A stretch of DNA of 64,000 bases from Adenophora triphylla var. japonica (taxonomy: Eukaryota > Streptophyta > Magnoliopsida > Asterales > Campanulaceae): the NCBI GenBank assembly GCA_022495995.1, contig JAFEMH010000734.1, forward strand, positions 1-64,000, given 5' to 3'. Position numbers and translations under genes: made by a program. Positions 22,484-32,927 of the stretch are shown piece by piece. The notes below the pieces were generated by a model. It made no database searches. It had not been told where the DNA came from and saw nothing but the letters and a program-made list of their open reading frames with translations. Position 1 is the stretch's first letter. Each line of letters starts with the position of its first letter.

Positions 22484-22825
22484 TTCAAAACATTTCGAAA
22501 ACTCCGTCGAATTCGGAACTTTCAAAACATTTCGAAAACTCCGTCGAATCCGGAACTTTCAAATCATTTCGAAAACTCCGTCGAATCCGGAACTTTCAAA
22601 ACATTTCGAAAACTCCGTCGAATCCGGAACTTTCAAAACATTTCGAAAACTCCGACGAATCCGGAACTTTCAAATCATTTCGAAAACTCCGTCGAATCCG
22701 GAACTTTCAAAACATTTCGAAAACTCCGTCGAATCCGGAACTTTCAAAACATTTCGAAAACTCCGTCGAATCCGGAACTTTCAAAACATTTCGAAAACTC
22801 CGTCGAATCCGGAACTTTCAAATCT
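22484..22825. repeat. 37-bp tandem array, about nine copies
   Basis: The unit contains CATTTCGAAAACTCCGTCG and AATCCGGAACTTTC and repeats every 37 bp with few changes. Because 37 is not a multiple of three and the unit lacks stops, all three plus frames stay open here; the resulting 140- to 259-codon frames are not genes. It lies between the antisense gene and the 3' LTR, where large Tat elements often carry tandem arrays. Confidence 0.95.
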
Positions 22826-23560
22826 CTTTCGATTTTTTTTCGAAAATTTACTCCGTCCCGAATTAAAGCTACTTTAATTTTGGAAAATGCATCTAGACAT
22901 GGAATTTTGCAACCAAAATTTTTATGTCATCCACCCATAGTGTCAATTGAACTACATCCTAGTCAATTTCGACAAAGGTTCATAGCAAAGTCAAAAGCCC
23001 CAATTCGGGCACCAAAATCCCTAAGTTCATTCCTAACAAATTTCTAACATTTAAAGAATGCACATTATTAAAATTAATAGAATTTGTAGGAAGCTTACTT
23101 GTCTTTCGATCCCATCCTTGGAGTTGTGTCTATCCCTCGCCGGATAAAACTCCGCCGGATTCAATGGGTGAACAATGGTTCGAATGGTCCGAACCAACCG
23201 TGTTCTTTCGTCATCGGTCCTTCCGTGGCGAGCCATTGGTCCTCCTTCACCCTCCATAGCAAATTTCCTTCACAAATTCGAGCAAACCTTGCAATTTGGG
23301 TTGGATTTTTTCTCTCTTTTCTCTCCTCTCTCGCCGGCAATAATGGAAGAAAATGGCCAACTCTTCTTCTGCCTCGGCGCTGATAACAACCTGGTCAAAT
23401 TCAGTAAAAGTCCGTGGGACTCTTGCGCACCAGGAAAAGATTCCTTCCATTTTGGTCCCTCAACTTTTGGCAATTCCAATTTTACCACTTTTGGCCCCCA
23501 AAAGTGTAAAATTTCCCCCAGTTAGACATTTCTAACACCCATCCCCCGAGGATAAATCAA
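22826..23560. other. Tat-2 3' region between tandem arrays, no gene seen
   Basis: The sequence is AT-rich around 22850-23090, then mixed. Open frames at 23175-23525 have no recognised domain. On the minus strand this would be the upstream region of the antisense gene, so a promoter may lie here, but I see no clear one. Confidence 0.4.
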
Positions 23561-23690
23561 AGTTAGTTTTCACTAACGCTCGTCTCCAGACGTTAAATTC
23601 CCAGTTAGTTTTCACTAACGCTCGTCTCCAGACGTTAAATTCCCAGTTAGTTTTCACTAACGCTCGTCTCCTGACGTTAAATTCAGTTCA
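23561..23690. repeat. 42-bp tandem array, three copies, with hairpins
   Basis: The unit contains GTTAGTTTTCACTAACGCTC and CGTCTCCAGACG, each an inverted repeat (GTTAG/CTAAC; CGTCT/AGACG). It is followed by the single hairpins CGTTTG-ACATT-CAAACG, ATGTC-TCCG-GACAT and AATGGT-CTTC-ACCATT up to about 23790. Confidence 0.9.
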
Positions 23691-23792
23691 GTTGACGTTT
23701 GACATTCAAACGCTCAATCATGTCTCCGGACATTCCAGTTACTATTCCGTCTCCTGACGTTAAAATTTAATAATGGTCTTCACCATTAAATT

Positions 23793-24200
23793 CTCAATCG
23801 CGACCTTTCACGGTCCGATTCCAATTCTCAATCGCGACCTTTCACGGTCCGATTCCAATTCTCAATCGCGACCTTTCACGGTCCGATTCCAATTCTCAAT
23901 CGCGACCTTTCACGGTCCGATTCCAATTCTCAATCGCGACCTTTCACGGTCCGATTCTCAATCGCGACCTTTCACGGTCCGATTCCAATTCTCAATCGCG
24001 ACCTTTCACGGTCCGATTCCAATTCTCAATCGCGACCTTTCACGGTCCGATTTCAAGTCTCAATCGCGACCTTTCACGGTCCGATTTCAATCCTTAATCG
24101 CGACCTTTCACGGTCCGATTTCAAGTCTCAATCGCGACCTTTCACGGTCCGATTTCAATCCTTAATCGCGACCTTTCACGGTCCGATTCCAAACAGTCAA
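23793..24200. repeat. 34-bp tandem array, about twelve copies
   Basis: The unit contains CAATCGCGACCTTTCACGG and TCCGATTCCAATTCT. One unit near 23945-23960 is shortened and later units carry TTTCAAGT or TTTCAATCC variants. GACC-TTTCAC-GGTC inside each unit is an inverted repeat. The 130-codon plus frame over it is a by-product. Confidence 0.95.
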
Positions 24201-24890
24201 TCCCGACCTTCGCGGTCCGACCTCCACTCTCCTATCGAGACCCTCGCTGTTCGTCTTCCCGGCAACAGCAATAAGCCCGAACCCCAAGGCACGAACGCCT
24301 TGCAACAATCCCTCTTTGGCCATCCTCGTAAGCCCGAACACCTTTTCACTTCAGTAAGTGAACATTCATCTCCCCGGCCGCCAGTCGTAAGCCCGATCGT
24401 TCCACCTCAGTGGCAGCTGCAATAAGCCCGCACAACAATCCCTCTTCGGCCATCAAGGTAAGCCCGAACGCTCATCCCCAGCAGGATAAAACCGGCAACA
24501 GCAATAAGTCCAGCACCCAAGGCACGAACGCCCTCGTCAACATCGCAACTCCGGTTTGAGGCGCCACACGCCCTCGAAGGTTTCAGAAGTCCCAGGTTCA
24601 GACGCCTCCTAACAGTCTCCATTCAGGTACAGGTACCTCGCGAATGGTCTCATCCAGGTTTAGACGCCTCCTAACAGTCTCGCTCAGGTCAAGGTCCCCA
24701 CGCGCGACCCTTGCACCCTTTCGAACTACGATCGGCTTGATTCCCGCTCGGGATACGTAGGAATCCCTTTCGCTAAGGCTCCAGCCAGCTGACCGCCCAG
24801 GTCTCTTTCAAAGTAAGGCATCCCGATTTGGATCCTTATCTTTTTCAACGACCCCACCTCCTTCGGAGGAGACGTCGCTGAGGGCCTAAC
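24201..24890 (+). other. Tat-2 3' untranslated end before the 3' LTR
   Basis: This holds two diverged copies of a stretch with AATCCCTCT(T)CGGCCATC and GTAAGCCCGAAC (24300-24470), two copies of AGACGCCTCCTAACAGTCTC (about 24600 and 24660), and the GAACTACG...CGTAGG motif (24723-24761). A clean polypurine tract is not visible just before 24891; the nearest purine-rich piece is GGAGGAGACG at about 24866. Confidence 0.6.
24723..24761 (+). repeat. Conserved Tat 3'-region hairpin motif in Tat-2
   Basis: GAACTACG at 24723-24730 and CGTAGG at 24756-24761, with an inner inverted repeat TTCCCG-CT-CGGGA. In element sense it matches the motif of Tat-1 at 883-824. Confidence 0.6.
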
Positions 24891-25289
24891 TGTAAGTACC
24901 CAAATCCGGATCGTCCAAATCCGTCAGAAAGTTAACCGAAATCCGTTAACTGGCCCGCTCCAGGTTAATCGGAACTCGTTAAACTCCCCGTTCTTGTGCC
25001 AGCGAGACCACCGGGGCGCCCCGTGCATCCCGTCGTCGAACCGTACTTAACACCTGTCATCACACGTAAAAGCACGACTTTCCCTGAAAAACGCATTTTC
25101 CGGCACTTTCCGGGCGTTTCGGACATTTCCTGGTTGTTATTTTAAAAACGGACAAAACCGAGACCGGGGAACAAATTCCCACATGGCTGGTGACTCAGAG
25201 GGGCACGTGGCAGCCATGCCACCTCCCTCTAGTCACCCTTCAATCAAATTCAAAGGGAAAAGACCAAAATACCCCTGATTTGCAAGCCT

Positions 25290-25395
25290 AGTCCGGCCGG
25301 ACTCCCTGTGCACTTTTCCTGAAATTGCCAGCAAGTCCCCCAGATTTCCAAAATACCCAAAAACCCCCTGGATTCAGTCCAAGTCCGTCCGGACT
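25290..25395 (+). promoter_or_regulatory. Palindrome pair upstream of Tat-2 3' LTR TATA box
   Basis: AGTCCGGCCGGACT (25290-25303, perfect palindrome) and AGTCCGTCCGGACT (25382-25395, one mismatch pair), each followed by CC and a TGCA within 10 bases. They end 111 and 19 bp before the TATA box. A binding-site role is inferred. Confidence 0.65.
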
Positions 25396-25413
25396 CCTAC
25401 TGCAATTTTCACC

Positions 25414-25421
25414 TATAAATA
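25414..25421 (+). promoter_or_regulatory. TATA box of Tat-2 3' LTR
   Basis: TATAAATA in CACCTATAAATAGAAG, same place as in the left LTR. In a 3' LTR it could also drive flanking sequence. Confidence 0.7.
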
Positions 25422-26154
25422 GAAGTTGCTGTCAAAGCTCAAAAAAAGGAAAAATCACTCCAAAATTTCACCACCCTCTCGGCCCAAACTGATTTCACCC
25501 CTTCCGAGCTCCCGTTTTGTCTCGATTCGCGTGAAACCTTCGTATTTCGATCAAATACGCACCCTACTACTTCGAAACAACCTTTCGAATCACTTTCCGT
25601 GTCCCGTACACACCTCCCGAGCCAAAGGAGTCGACCCTAGCCATAGGTATAACTCCCTCTCTCTAAATCTCTCGTTCCGTCTTGGTTTACGCGCCACTTG
25701 CTACAACCGTTTCGAACGTCGTTATCGAAATGTAGACGCCTCCGTCTAACGGGGTCCGATACGTTTTAGCCCCTCGATCCTCTTCTCTTTCCGTAAGAGA
25801 AGTAATCACGGGTTAAAACGGCGTTCCGACCCCGTTCCGTTACTTTTATTGTCATTTATCAATTCCGGATCGATCGATCCGTTGATCGTCCTTTAATTTC
25901 TATCATTTACAAATCCGAGCCGTTTGGCCTCGTTGATCGTCATTTACAAATCCGAGCCGTTTGGCCTCGTTGATCGTTATTTACGAATCCGGATCGTTTG
26001 ATTCCGTTGATACCGCACTTTAAATACTGTCATTTAGAAAGTCCGACCCGTTTGGATCGTGATAGTATTTACTTTTCAAAGTCCGAGTCGCAACCCGATT
26101 CGTTGATCGCATATCATTTAATACGCATTTTTCCGTAAAAATCGTTAACAATGT

Positions 26155-26615
26155 AATGCCCGGTTCAAAACCGGAGTTCGTCCGTCGAACTCTCTTTCAA
26201 AACGCGCAAAAATGACGTTCGGCCTCCGAACGCTCATATTCAAACTAAAAGCAGCCATTTGACACTTAAAATCATTTAATACGCATTTTTCCCGTAAAAA
26301 TCGTTAACAATGACTCGCACGGTTCAAAATCGACGTTTGCCACGCAAACGCTCATTTCAAACTCAAAACCGACGTTTGCCACGCAAACGCTCATTTTCGT
26401 CTCAAAATCGACGTTTGCCACGCAAACGCTCATTTTCGGCTCAAAATCGACGTTTGCCACGCAAACGCTCATTTTCGTCTCAAAACCGACGTTTGCCACG
26501 CAAACGCTCATTTCAAACTCAAAACCGACGTTTGTCATTCAAACGCTCGTCTTTTCAAACAAAGTCACCTAATCAAACGTTTGTCATTCAAACCAAGATT
26601 AAGCTTGTCATTCAA
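26155..26615 (+). repeat. Hairpin array in Tat-2 3' LTR
   Basis: This is the same series as at 5145-5600: CCGGTT/AACCGG, GAGTTCG/CGAACTC, CGTTCG/CGAACG, repeated CGTTTG-CCACG-CAAACG, then GTTTG/CAAAC and GCTTG/CAAGC. Confidence 0.85.
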
Positions 26616-26999
26616 GCCCCCATTTCAAAAGACACACACACACACACACGATTTCGAGAAAGGTAGAAAGACTCGTCATGCGAGGCATTTCGGGCGATCT
26701 CGTAATACTCTACCCGAAACGTAACTTGACCTCCGAACCTAACAATCTCTGGTACTAAAAGCTTTTTACTCGTTTTTGCTGCCAATAAAAATGATCCCCT
26801 TTTTCAAAGCCTTTTCCTAAGTTTTTGCTACCAATAAAAATGACACCTTTTCACAATAGCCGTTTCTCAACGTTTGGGCTCAAAATACAAAAACCGCGTG
26901 GCGACTCCTCACTTTCCTTCCCATGAAGCGAGGTCTAAGACACCAACCCTCCGCAAAAGACAACCGCCTCTCGCTCCGCGCGAGGATCGGGTAATTTCA

Positions 27000-27004
27000 G
27001 TCCC
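27000..27004. repeat. Target site duplication of Tat-2, right copy (GTCCC)
   Basis: It follows the CA end of the right LTR and is identical to 3868-3872. Confidence 0.95.
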
Positions 27005-28046
27005 CCAAGGTGTTGTGAATGCTGTTTTGTGCTGATCCTCTTTTGCCATGAGGATTTGGTTATACCCTGCGAAACCGTCTACGAATGAGCGGACTTCGTA
27101 TGCGGCTGTGGCGTCGACCAACATGTCTATGTTTGGTAGCGGGAAATCATCTTTAGGGGATGCCTTGTTCAAGTCTCTGAAATTGACACAGACTCGTATT
27201 TTCCCGTTCGACTTGGCTACTTGCACCGTGTTTGCTAGCCATTCCGGATACTCGATCACTTTGATAAACCCCTACATTCAAGAGCTTCATGATTTCCTCT
27301 TTCACTTGCATTGACCATTCCGGCTTGATTCTGCATAGTTTCTGTTTGACTGGCTTGGCGTTGGGTAGCAGCGGTATCTTGTGCTCTACAATTGACTGAT
27401 TCAACCCAGGCATATCCTTGTAGGACCAAGCGAAGACGTCGACATATTCTCTGAGGAGCTGCGTCAAGGTCTCTCTGTCTACCCCCTTGAAGAAGCTGCC
27501 GATCTTTGTTTCTCTGGGGTCTTCTGTTGTCCCAAGATTAACTGTTTGCATTTCCTCATCGTCAACAGGGCCATTCTTTCCACAACGACCTACTTGCTTA
27601 GCTAATTCTTTTAAGATCTGTTCATTTTCTTGATCTATCTCATCGTATGATTCATTATTAACGTGTTCGTTATATTGATTATTATTAGTTAATTCATCAT
27701 TCACGATGTTAGCAATCTTAGGGTACTCGGAAAGATCAAAGTTTTCATTAAGGAAGTAAGGGAATACATGTTCGGCCACCGCCTCGATTTTCTCTTGAGT
27801 GAGTTTATCAGAGGTGGAGCCTGTTTCTAATGTGAAAGCTACAGGGCCTATCTTCCTGCGGGGATGGGGAGTGCAACCAAGTTCTTTGATCATGAAGTAT
27901 TCATCAACAACTGGTCCTCCGGTGACATGCCAGTTTAGAATTGGCTCATCACATTTCTGTATTAGTCTTGCGTAATCAATAGTTGGAGCGTCCCCCTTGG
28001 AGATTGCATGGATCTGGCTGTCTTCTAACCGGCACAGGTCTTGAAA
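27000..28046 (-). pseudogene. Tat-1 reverse transcriptase, N-terminal half, and linker
   Basis: On the minus strand from 28046: FQDLCRLEDSQIHAI, HVTGGPVVDEYFMIKELG, TQEKIEAVAEHVFPYFLNE, LLREYVDVFAWSYKDMPG, then EYPEWLANTVQVAKSNGK, VNFRDLNKASPKDDFPLPN and FVDGFAGYNQILM. The last motif holds the first palm Asp. It stops at TTPWG against the Tat-2 LTR and resumes at 3868. A one-base insertion at about 27265-27273 (run of G on the minus strand) splits the frame; otherwise this part is open over 246 codons. It is separated from the protease frame by a single TAG at 28049-28047. Confidence 0.92.
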
Positions 28047-29606
28047 CTATCGCAGCATGTCTTCTCCCAACACAAAGTCCCATTCGCTTGTCATTTCTGC
28101 CTTCGTGCCCCACAAATCATTAGGGATTGATGAGACGGGTTCTGTTTCATCTGGAGAAGCAACACAGTCGCTGAAGATTTCAAAGCCCGGTTGGCGCTTT
28201 CCTTTATCATCAGTCCATGGTTCTGAAATGATAAAGTAGGGAATACTTTCCCCTTCCCGAACGAAGTAGCCATTGAGTGTCTTTCGATATGGCTCGAGGG
28301 TGTAATTCTTGGCCTTTGGATCATTGTATCCTTTGTATGTGGTTCCTTCCCACTTGATTTGAGTGAAGTTCCACTCTTCTTCGTCATCCCCATCGTGGAT
28401 GGAAATGATATATCCTAGGCCATGCTTTGTGTGAGGTGGGGGAACCGGTGGTGGTTCTGTTATCCCTTGTAAGTGCTTTCCAAGCCCCAAGCCAGGGAAG
28501 TATCCTTTTGCTTGCATCATTCTCCAAACAGGAAGGTTTCCGGAAAACCAGAGTGCCTTGGAGTAATTGTTTTCGTTGCAAGTTTCTATGACATTCACAG
28601 TGCTTTCTTTCTCGATTTCAAAGCCGCTGAACAGGAAATCAGAAGTGCTATGTTGTACTTCGAGGATAGGGCTAGCAGTAACCATCTCTCCGTGTATGGT
28701 GACTACCGTATTGTTGTGTCTGAACTTGATACATTGGTGCAGGGAGGAGGGCACACCCCCTATGTCGTGTAGCCAAGGGCGGCCAAGTAGCAAGTTGAAG
28801 GATGCCGGAATGTCGATGACTTGAAATTCGATGCTGATTGTGACTTGCCCCATTTCTACAAGTATCACAACTGATCCTAGAGCGGTTCTAGCAGTACAAT
28901 CGTACCCCCTTACAGTGTGCCCGGATGGCTTAAGGTCTTTGTGGGTGAGGCCTAATGATGAAAAGGCTTTCTTTGGGAGGACATTGATTGCAGAACCATT
29001 ATCGACCAAAATGCATGGCATTCGGTACCCATTAACCTTAGCAGTTATGTAGAGGGCCTCATGATGATTGTTCCCATAAGATGGTAGGTCCAAGTCAGTG
29101 AAAGTGATGACGTTGCCAAATTGTACTTGGCCAATCATTTGTGTGAGCTCTTCGGGTGTTGCTTCCGAGGAAATGGTCATTTGAGCCAATGCCTTTTTCA
29201 ACATCTCACGGTGCTTATGAGATGCTCCTATGAGATCCCAAACTGAGATGTTTGCTTGTGTCTTCTTTAACTGAGTTAAGAGAGGGTCTTCCGGTTCGTT
29301 TGATGACGAAGATTTTGTTTGTTTAGGAGGATTTTCATCTCTTGGATCCTTGTTGATGATCACACGACCGGATCGTGTGAGGAGATTAACTGTTTTAGAC
29401 CCTTTTTCCTTTTGTTCTAAGATTTCCTCCCAAGACATCATATAATAGAAAGAAGATTTATTAAATTCAAGAGGGCTCTCGTCCACAATTGTGGCTAGAC
29501 GAGTAGGGTCCTCGAAGCTACTTTCTATTTCTATCAGATTGACCTCATTGTTTGGCAAAGGATTAGTAACAACATTAGGTAGCCCTATCTCTTTATCATC
29601 AAACAA
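28047..29606 (-). pseudogene. Tat-1 protease with G-patch-like motif (519-codon open frame)
   Basis: The frame is continuous with gag except for a TAA at 29624-29622, so its first Met is probably not a natural start. In order: LLTRSGRVIINKD, DPLLTQLKKTQANISVWDLI, GNVITFTDLDLPSYG, HHEALYITAKVNG, ILVDNGSAINVLPKKAF with the protease Asp (about residues 200-215), and LLGRPWLHDIGGVPSSLHQC. Then FPGLGLGKHLQG ... KHGLGYI (about residues 370-400) is a G-patch-like stretch, known after protease in Tat and some retroviral polyproteins. It ends at TAG 28047. This is the longest undamaged frame of Tat-1. Confidence 0.9.
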
Positions 29607-29609
29607 ATC

Positions 29610-30901
29610 TTGGATGACGTCTTATAAGTGGAAGCAGGAGTTGGTGTCGTGGCCGGTAAAGTTGTGGTACTTGCAGAAGAGATGATGAGCATGGTTGGCA
29701 GGAAGATCTTTCTTTGGAGGTCCACCTTCTCTTGGTTTAATTTTTCCGTTCTTGACAAGCACCTCGAAGAGTTCTTCTTGAGTGATTCCTTCAAGCTTGT
29801 CGTAATGTCTATCCTTCTTCTTCTTTTGTGGTGGAGGTACCGCAGAGTACTTACCATTTCCGGGATGATTGAAGACAATAGCATTGACAGAGGTATCCTT
29901 GGGGTTGGAAGAGGAAGAGGAGATCTTGTTGTAACGGAATCCACTTTCTTTCTTGGCTTCCCTTTTCTGTTTGATGAGGTCATCTAACCGTATGCCCGAC
30001 TTGTGAAGTTCGGCGAAGCTAGGAAAATAGTTGCCGGCTAGCTTGTCTTGATACTCTTCCCTAAGACATTGTATGAGGATGTGGATTTGTTCGTCTAGGC
30101 TGGGCCTACCGACGATTTCAGTCAGTTTGGTCCTCCACCTCTTGACAAAATCTGTGAAGGATTCATTCGGAAGTTCTTGGTTTGTTCAAGGTCCCTTCTA
30201 GTGGTGCGGTAAGTGGAGTTATCATCATATTGCTTTTGGAAAGTACAACTAGCGAGTGGCCAGTCAAGTCTTGTAGAGAGTGGAAGGGTCATGTACCAAT
30301 CCCTAGCGGCACCATCAAGAGTTTGTGAAAAGCATTGGGCTAACAGGTTGTCATCAACACCCATAGGTAGCATGACCCAAGAGTAGGTCTCCAAATGTGA
30401 TTTGGGACAGGTGGCGCCATTGAAATTTGCAATGTCGGGTGTTTTGTACTTTCTAGGAAGCTTGGATATGGATTGACGAAGGGTGTCGTAATCAATAGAG
30501 AGCGAGGCTCCCTTACTCACATCGAGTGTTGCAAGTTTCTTTTCTAACATGGCCATGGTAAGGGGTTCATTTTTGCTCTCCCCTTTGCTTTCCTTCTTGG
30601 ATGCGTTGCTTTCATTGTCAGATGAGGAAGATGACGAGCTAGACTCGTACTTCTTTTTCTTGCTTTTGCTTTGGCGGCGACCCTTGACCTTTTTGGTGTA
30701 TGACTCTTCTTCTCCGGAGGAAGAATCATTTTTCTTCTTCTTTTCTTTGTTGGCTAGTGCTGCCCTAAGCTCTTGAATTTCTTCCACGAGAGTGTGGATT
30801 TGGGAAGCTTGCACTTCTAGGCGATCATTGGCTTCTTCCATAAGTTTGTGGTTGTTTTCGGACAAAGTTTCATTACCCAGAATGTTGTCGATGTCGGACA
30901 T
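29610..30901 (-). pseudogene. Tat-1 gag
   Basis: It starts MSDIDNILG at 30901. The N-terminus is predicted coiled coil (LEVQASQIHTLVEEIQEL), followed by a Lys/Ser-rich low-complexity stretch (residues about 50-110). The gag domain then begins at NFNGATCPKSHLETYS and contains ARDWYMTLP. A frameshift near 30178 leads to FVKRWRTKLTEIVGRPSLDEQ and DKLAGNYFPSFAELHKSG. A zinc-knuckle-like CKYHNFTGHDTNSC (C-x2-H-x4-H-x4-C, about 29680-29640) lies near the end. A TAA at 29624-29622 separates it from the protease frame. Confidence 0.88.
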
Positions 30902-31037
30902 TGTGTTGGGAGTCTTGAAGTTGAGTAGCTTCGGAAAATTGACAGAAGAGATGCAGAGACGATATCAGGATCAAATCTAGCCCCAACGAGTCAGAAGCAG
31001 GCTTAAATGGCTCAGGCTCAGTTTCAGCAAACAGATG

Positions 31038-31076
31038 CATTATCCCGCGCGAGATATGTAGTCCCTCACGAGATAA
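31038..31076. repeat. Tat-1 palindrome pair, leader copy 1
   Basis: ATTATCCCGCGCGAGATA ... CACGAGATAAT: two inverted CG-rich arms about 12 bp long with a short spacer; the outer ATTATC and GATAAT pair. Confidence 0.7.
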
Positions 31077-32024
31077 TCACACGGAAAGTCGATTTTTATT
31101 AGACCTAAATTTTGGTCGGAACGGAAAATCCGTTTTGAGGGGTTTCTAAGGCCTTTATCAGAACCTAACGACTAAGCAATCAATCCGATTTTTGTAAAAC
31201 AAAGCCATGTAAGATCATTTTTCGAAGGATTATATGTATATATATTTTTTCAAAGGGACATCCGAAAGGGTCATTTCGAAGGGACTTTTTGCGAAGGGAC
31301 TTTTCCGAGTCATTCTTTATTGTCAATTTTACATGGCTTTGTTTTGGTCAAAAACAAGAAAAGATCACCGAGTCAAAACCGACCGGTCACGGAGTGATCC
31401 TAAAAAGACAATCTACATGAGAATGTGGCGATGTAGGGCTAGAAGGCTAGGCTCCCCGCGATATGACAATCTAAGTGGATTGAATACGCGGAGTGGGATG
31501 ATCCAACTTCGGAGAGACCGGCGACTAGGTGGTTACCGTCATCCGTCCTTAGTGTGGGTCCCGGGTTTATAGAGGGTATGCAGTGCAATGATAGATATAT
31601 CATGAGTGCGCGTGTGTGATAGTCAATCTAGGTGATAGATAAAAATAGAGATTTTTTTTTAAATCAAAAGGAAAACAGATAGTGGCCGCACCAAGTGGTT
31701 GCCTACATTTCTCCCAATTTAGGAAGACTGAGGCCGTCGTAGTTCCACATAAAGAGAGAGAAAGAGAGATAAATAAATTAATTTACAACTACCAAATCCC
31801 CAATGGACCGGACTTTTATTAAATAAAACCCAATCACACGCAATTTGTAAATAATAATCAATTATTTAAATGAAATAAATATTCGAGTTCTACATCTTAT
31901 GGGAGGCCTTAAGATGCGGGAACTCTGCAGATAATGAATTTTGTGATCCCCCTTGCGTGTTCGGCTCTCGTCTTGGACTATGAGATGAACGGGAGAAACC
32001 AGAAAATAACCAGATTGCCGAGGC

Positions 32025-32062
32025 GATATCTCGCGCGAGATAGGATATCTCGTGCGAGATAT
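32025..32062. repeat. Tat-1 palindrome pair, leader copy 2
   Basis: ATATCTCGCGCGAGATA and ATATCTCGTGCGAGATAT lie side by side, two bases apart. Each is itself a palindrome. Confidence 0.75.
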
Positions 32063-32156
32063 GCCTCATCTGAGAGCAGAAAATCGAATTTACAATAATT
32101 TTCTTTGAAAACCTCTCTTTTAATTTTGACGCAAGTTTAAGCCTCTTAATTTTAAA

Positions 32157-32174
32157 TCCCCAGCGGAGTCGCCA
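32157..32174 (-). promoter_or_regulatory. Primer binding site of Tat-1
   Basis: The minus strand reads TGGCGACTCCGCTGGGGA, three bases after the CA end of the LTR. It is the same class as the Tat-2 site. Confidence 0.8.
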
Positions 32175-32771
32175 CTGTGAGCATTGTGATTAATTTCGAG
32201 TCGCAACCTATATTATTCGTTTGTAAAACATAGAAAAACCCTTTTTTTTTTAAGAGATTGGGTTCGGGGCTTAGGTTATGGAATGGGTAGGTCAAGGAGC
32301 ATCCATTACACCCAATCTGGAGATCGGTCTTGCTAAAGAAAAGAGAGGTTTTCAGAGAAGAGAAGACGATTTCAAATATAACAAATAAAGATCCATTTAA
32401 CGGGGTTAAACGGAAAGTAGGATCGATTGCTTCGAGACCGTCCCCATGATTTGGAGAGGCTCTAGGCTGATCCTAGATTCAATAGATTTATACCACTCAA
32501 ATAATCAATTAGAAAGGGATTTAGGGGGTTACCTTGCGTTAGGTGATTTGGGCAGAGTTTCGACTCAAGTTTAGAATCGAATCTTGATACGGACAGAGCT
32601 TCGCCTCAGTCCTTGACTTGGATTTTGATGTTTGTTTATCAACAAGGTTGACAAACAAACTTTGAGGTGATTTTTAGGGTGATTTTGTAGGAACCTTTCA
32701 GGGAGAGAAACCAACAAAATATGTGTGTGTTGTGAAATTTCGTGGTCCTTTGAACCTTGGAAGTCACCAAG

Positions 32772-32779
32772 TATTTATA
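32772..32779 (-). promoter_or_regulatory. TATA box of Tat-1 LTR
   Basis: TATAAATA on the minus strand (plus TATTTATA). A CGCG palindrome pair lies about 150 bp upstream at 32928-32966. Confidence 0.65.
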
Positions 32780-32927
32780 GGGATTGGAGAAGTGTTGAAG
32801 ATGAGATTAAACACTTCAAGAAGCTTCCAGACTCCAAACTCTATTGGTTGGCCGGATGGATGAAGTTTTATCTCGAAAAGAGGTTGAAATCGACGAGGAA
32901 ACTGTCATCTGCATGCTGCAGAGGGAC

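Larger units (their letters stand above)
3873..26999 (+). mobile_element. Tat-2: complete but degenerate Ty3/gypsy Tat retrotransposon inserted in Tat-1
   Basis: This 23.1-kb element has LTRs of about 2116 and 2109 bp that start with TGTAAGTACCC and end GGGTAATTTCA (the left copy ends in CG). They are followed or preceded by a primer site, gag, two protease copies, a G-patch-like motif, reverse transcriptase, two RNase H types and integrase. Then come an antisense plant mobile domain gene and a long 3' region with three tandem arrays. The flanking GTCCC duplication and the interrupted Tat-1 codon frame show the insertion exactly. The coding region has frameshifts at short intervals, so it cannot make a polyprotein. 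Its size and 3' repeats are typical of large Tat elements. Confidence 0.95.
24891..26999 (+). repeat. Tat-2 3' LTR
   Basis: It runs TGTAAGTACCC to GGGTAATTTCA and is followed by GTCCC. It aligns with 3873-5988 along its full length, including the hairpin array and CA run. It keeps the intact palindromes that are decayed in the left copy. Confidence 0.95.
30902..32156 (-). other. Tat-1 5' leader
   Basis: No gene is recognised. It holds two of the three paired CGCG palindrome units of Tat-1 (31038-31076 and 32025-32062) and a weak copy of the GAACTACG/CGTAGG motif (about 31697-31746). The plus frame 31234-31572 has no known domain. Confidence 0.55.

Noticed and set aside
22268..23047. Long open frames of 140-259 codons in three frames
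   Set aside because: They are produced by the stop-free 37-bp tandem unit; all three frames are open for the same reason and the peptide is a pure repeat.
23773..24165. 130-codon open frame
   Set aside because: It lies wholly in the 34-bp tandem array and has a repeat peptide only.
22484..24200. CRISPR-like arrays
   Set aside because: The repeats are directly joined without unique spacers and lie in a plant retrotransposon.
28473..29052. Plus-strand frames opposite the Tat-1 protease
   Set aside because: Shadows of the long minus-strand frame with no domain.
30549..30776. Plus-strand frame opposite the Tat-1 gag
   Set aside because: Mirror of the Ser/Lys-rich gag stretch; Leu/Phe-rich low complexity only.
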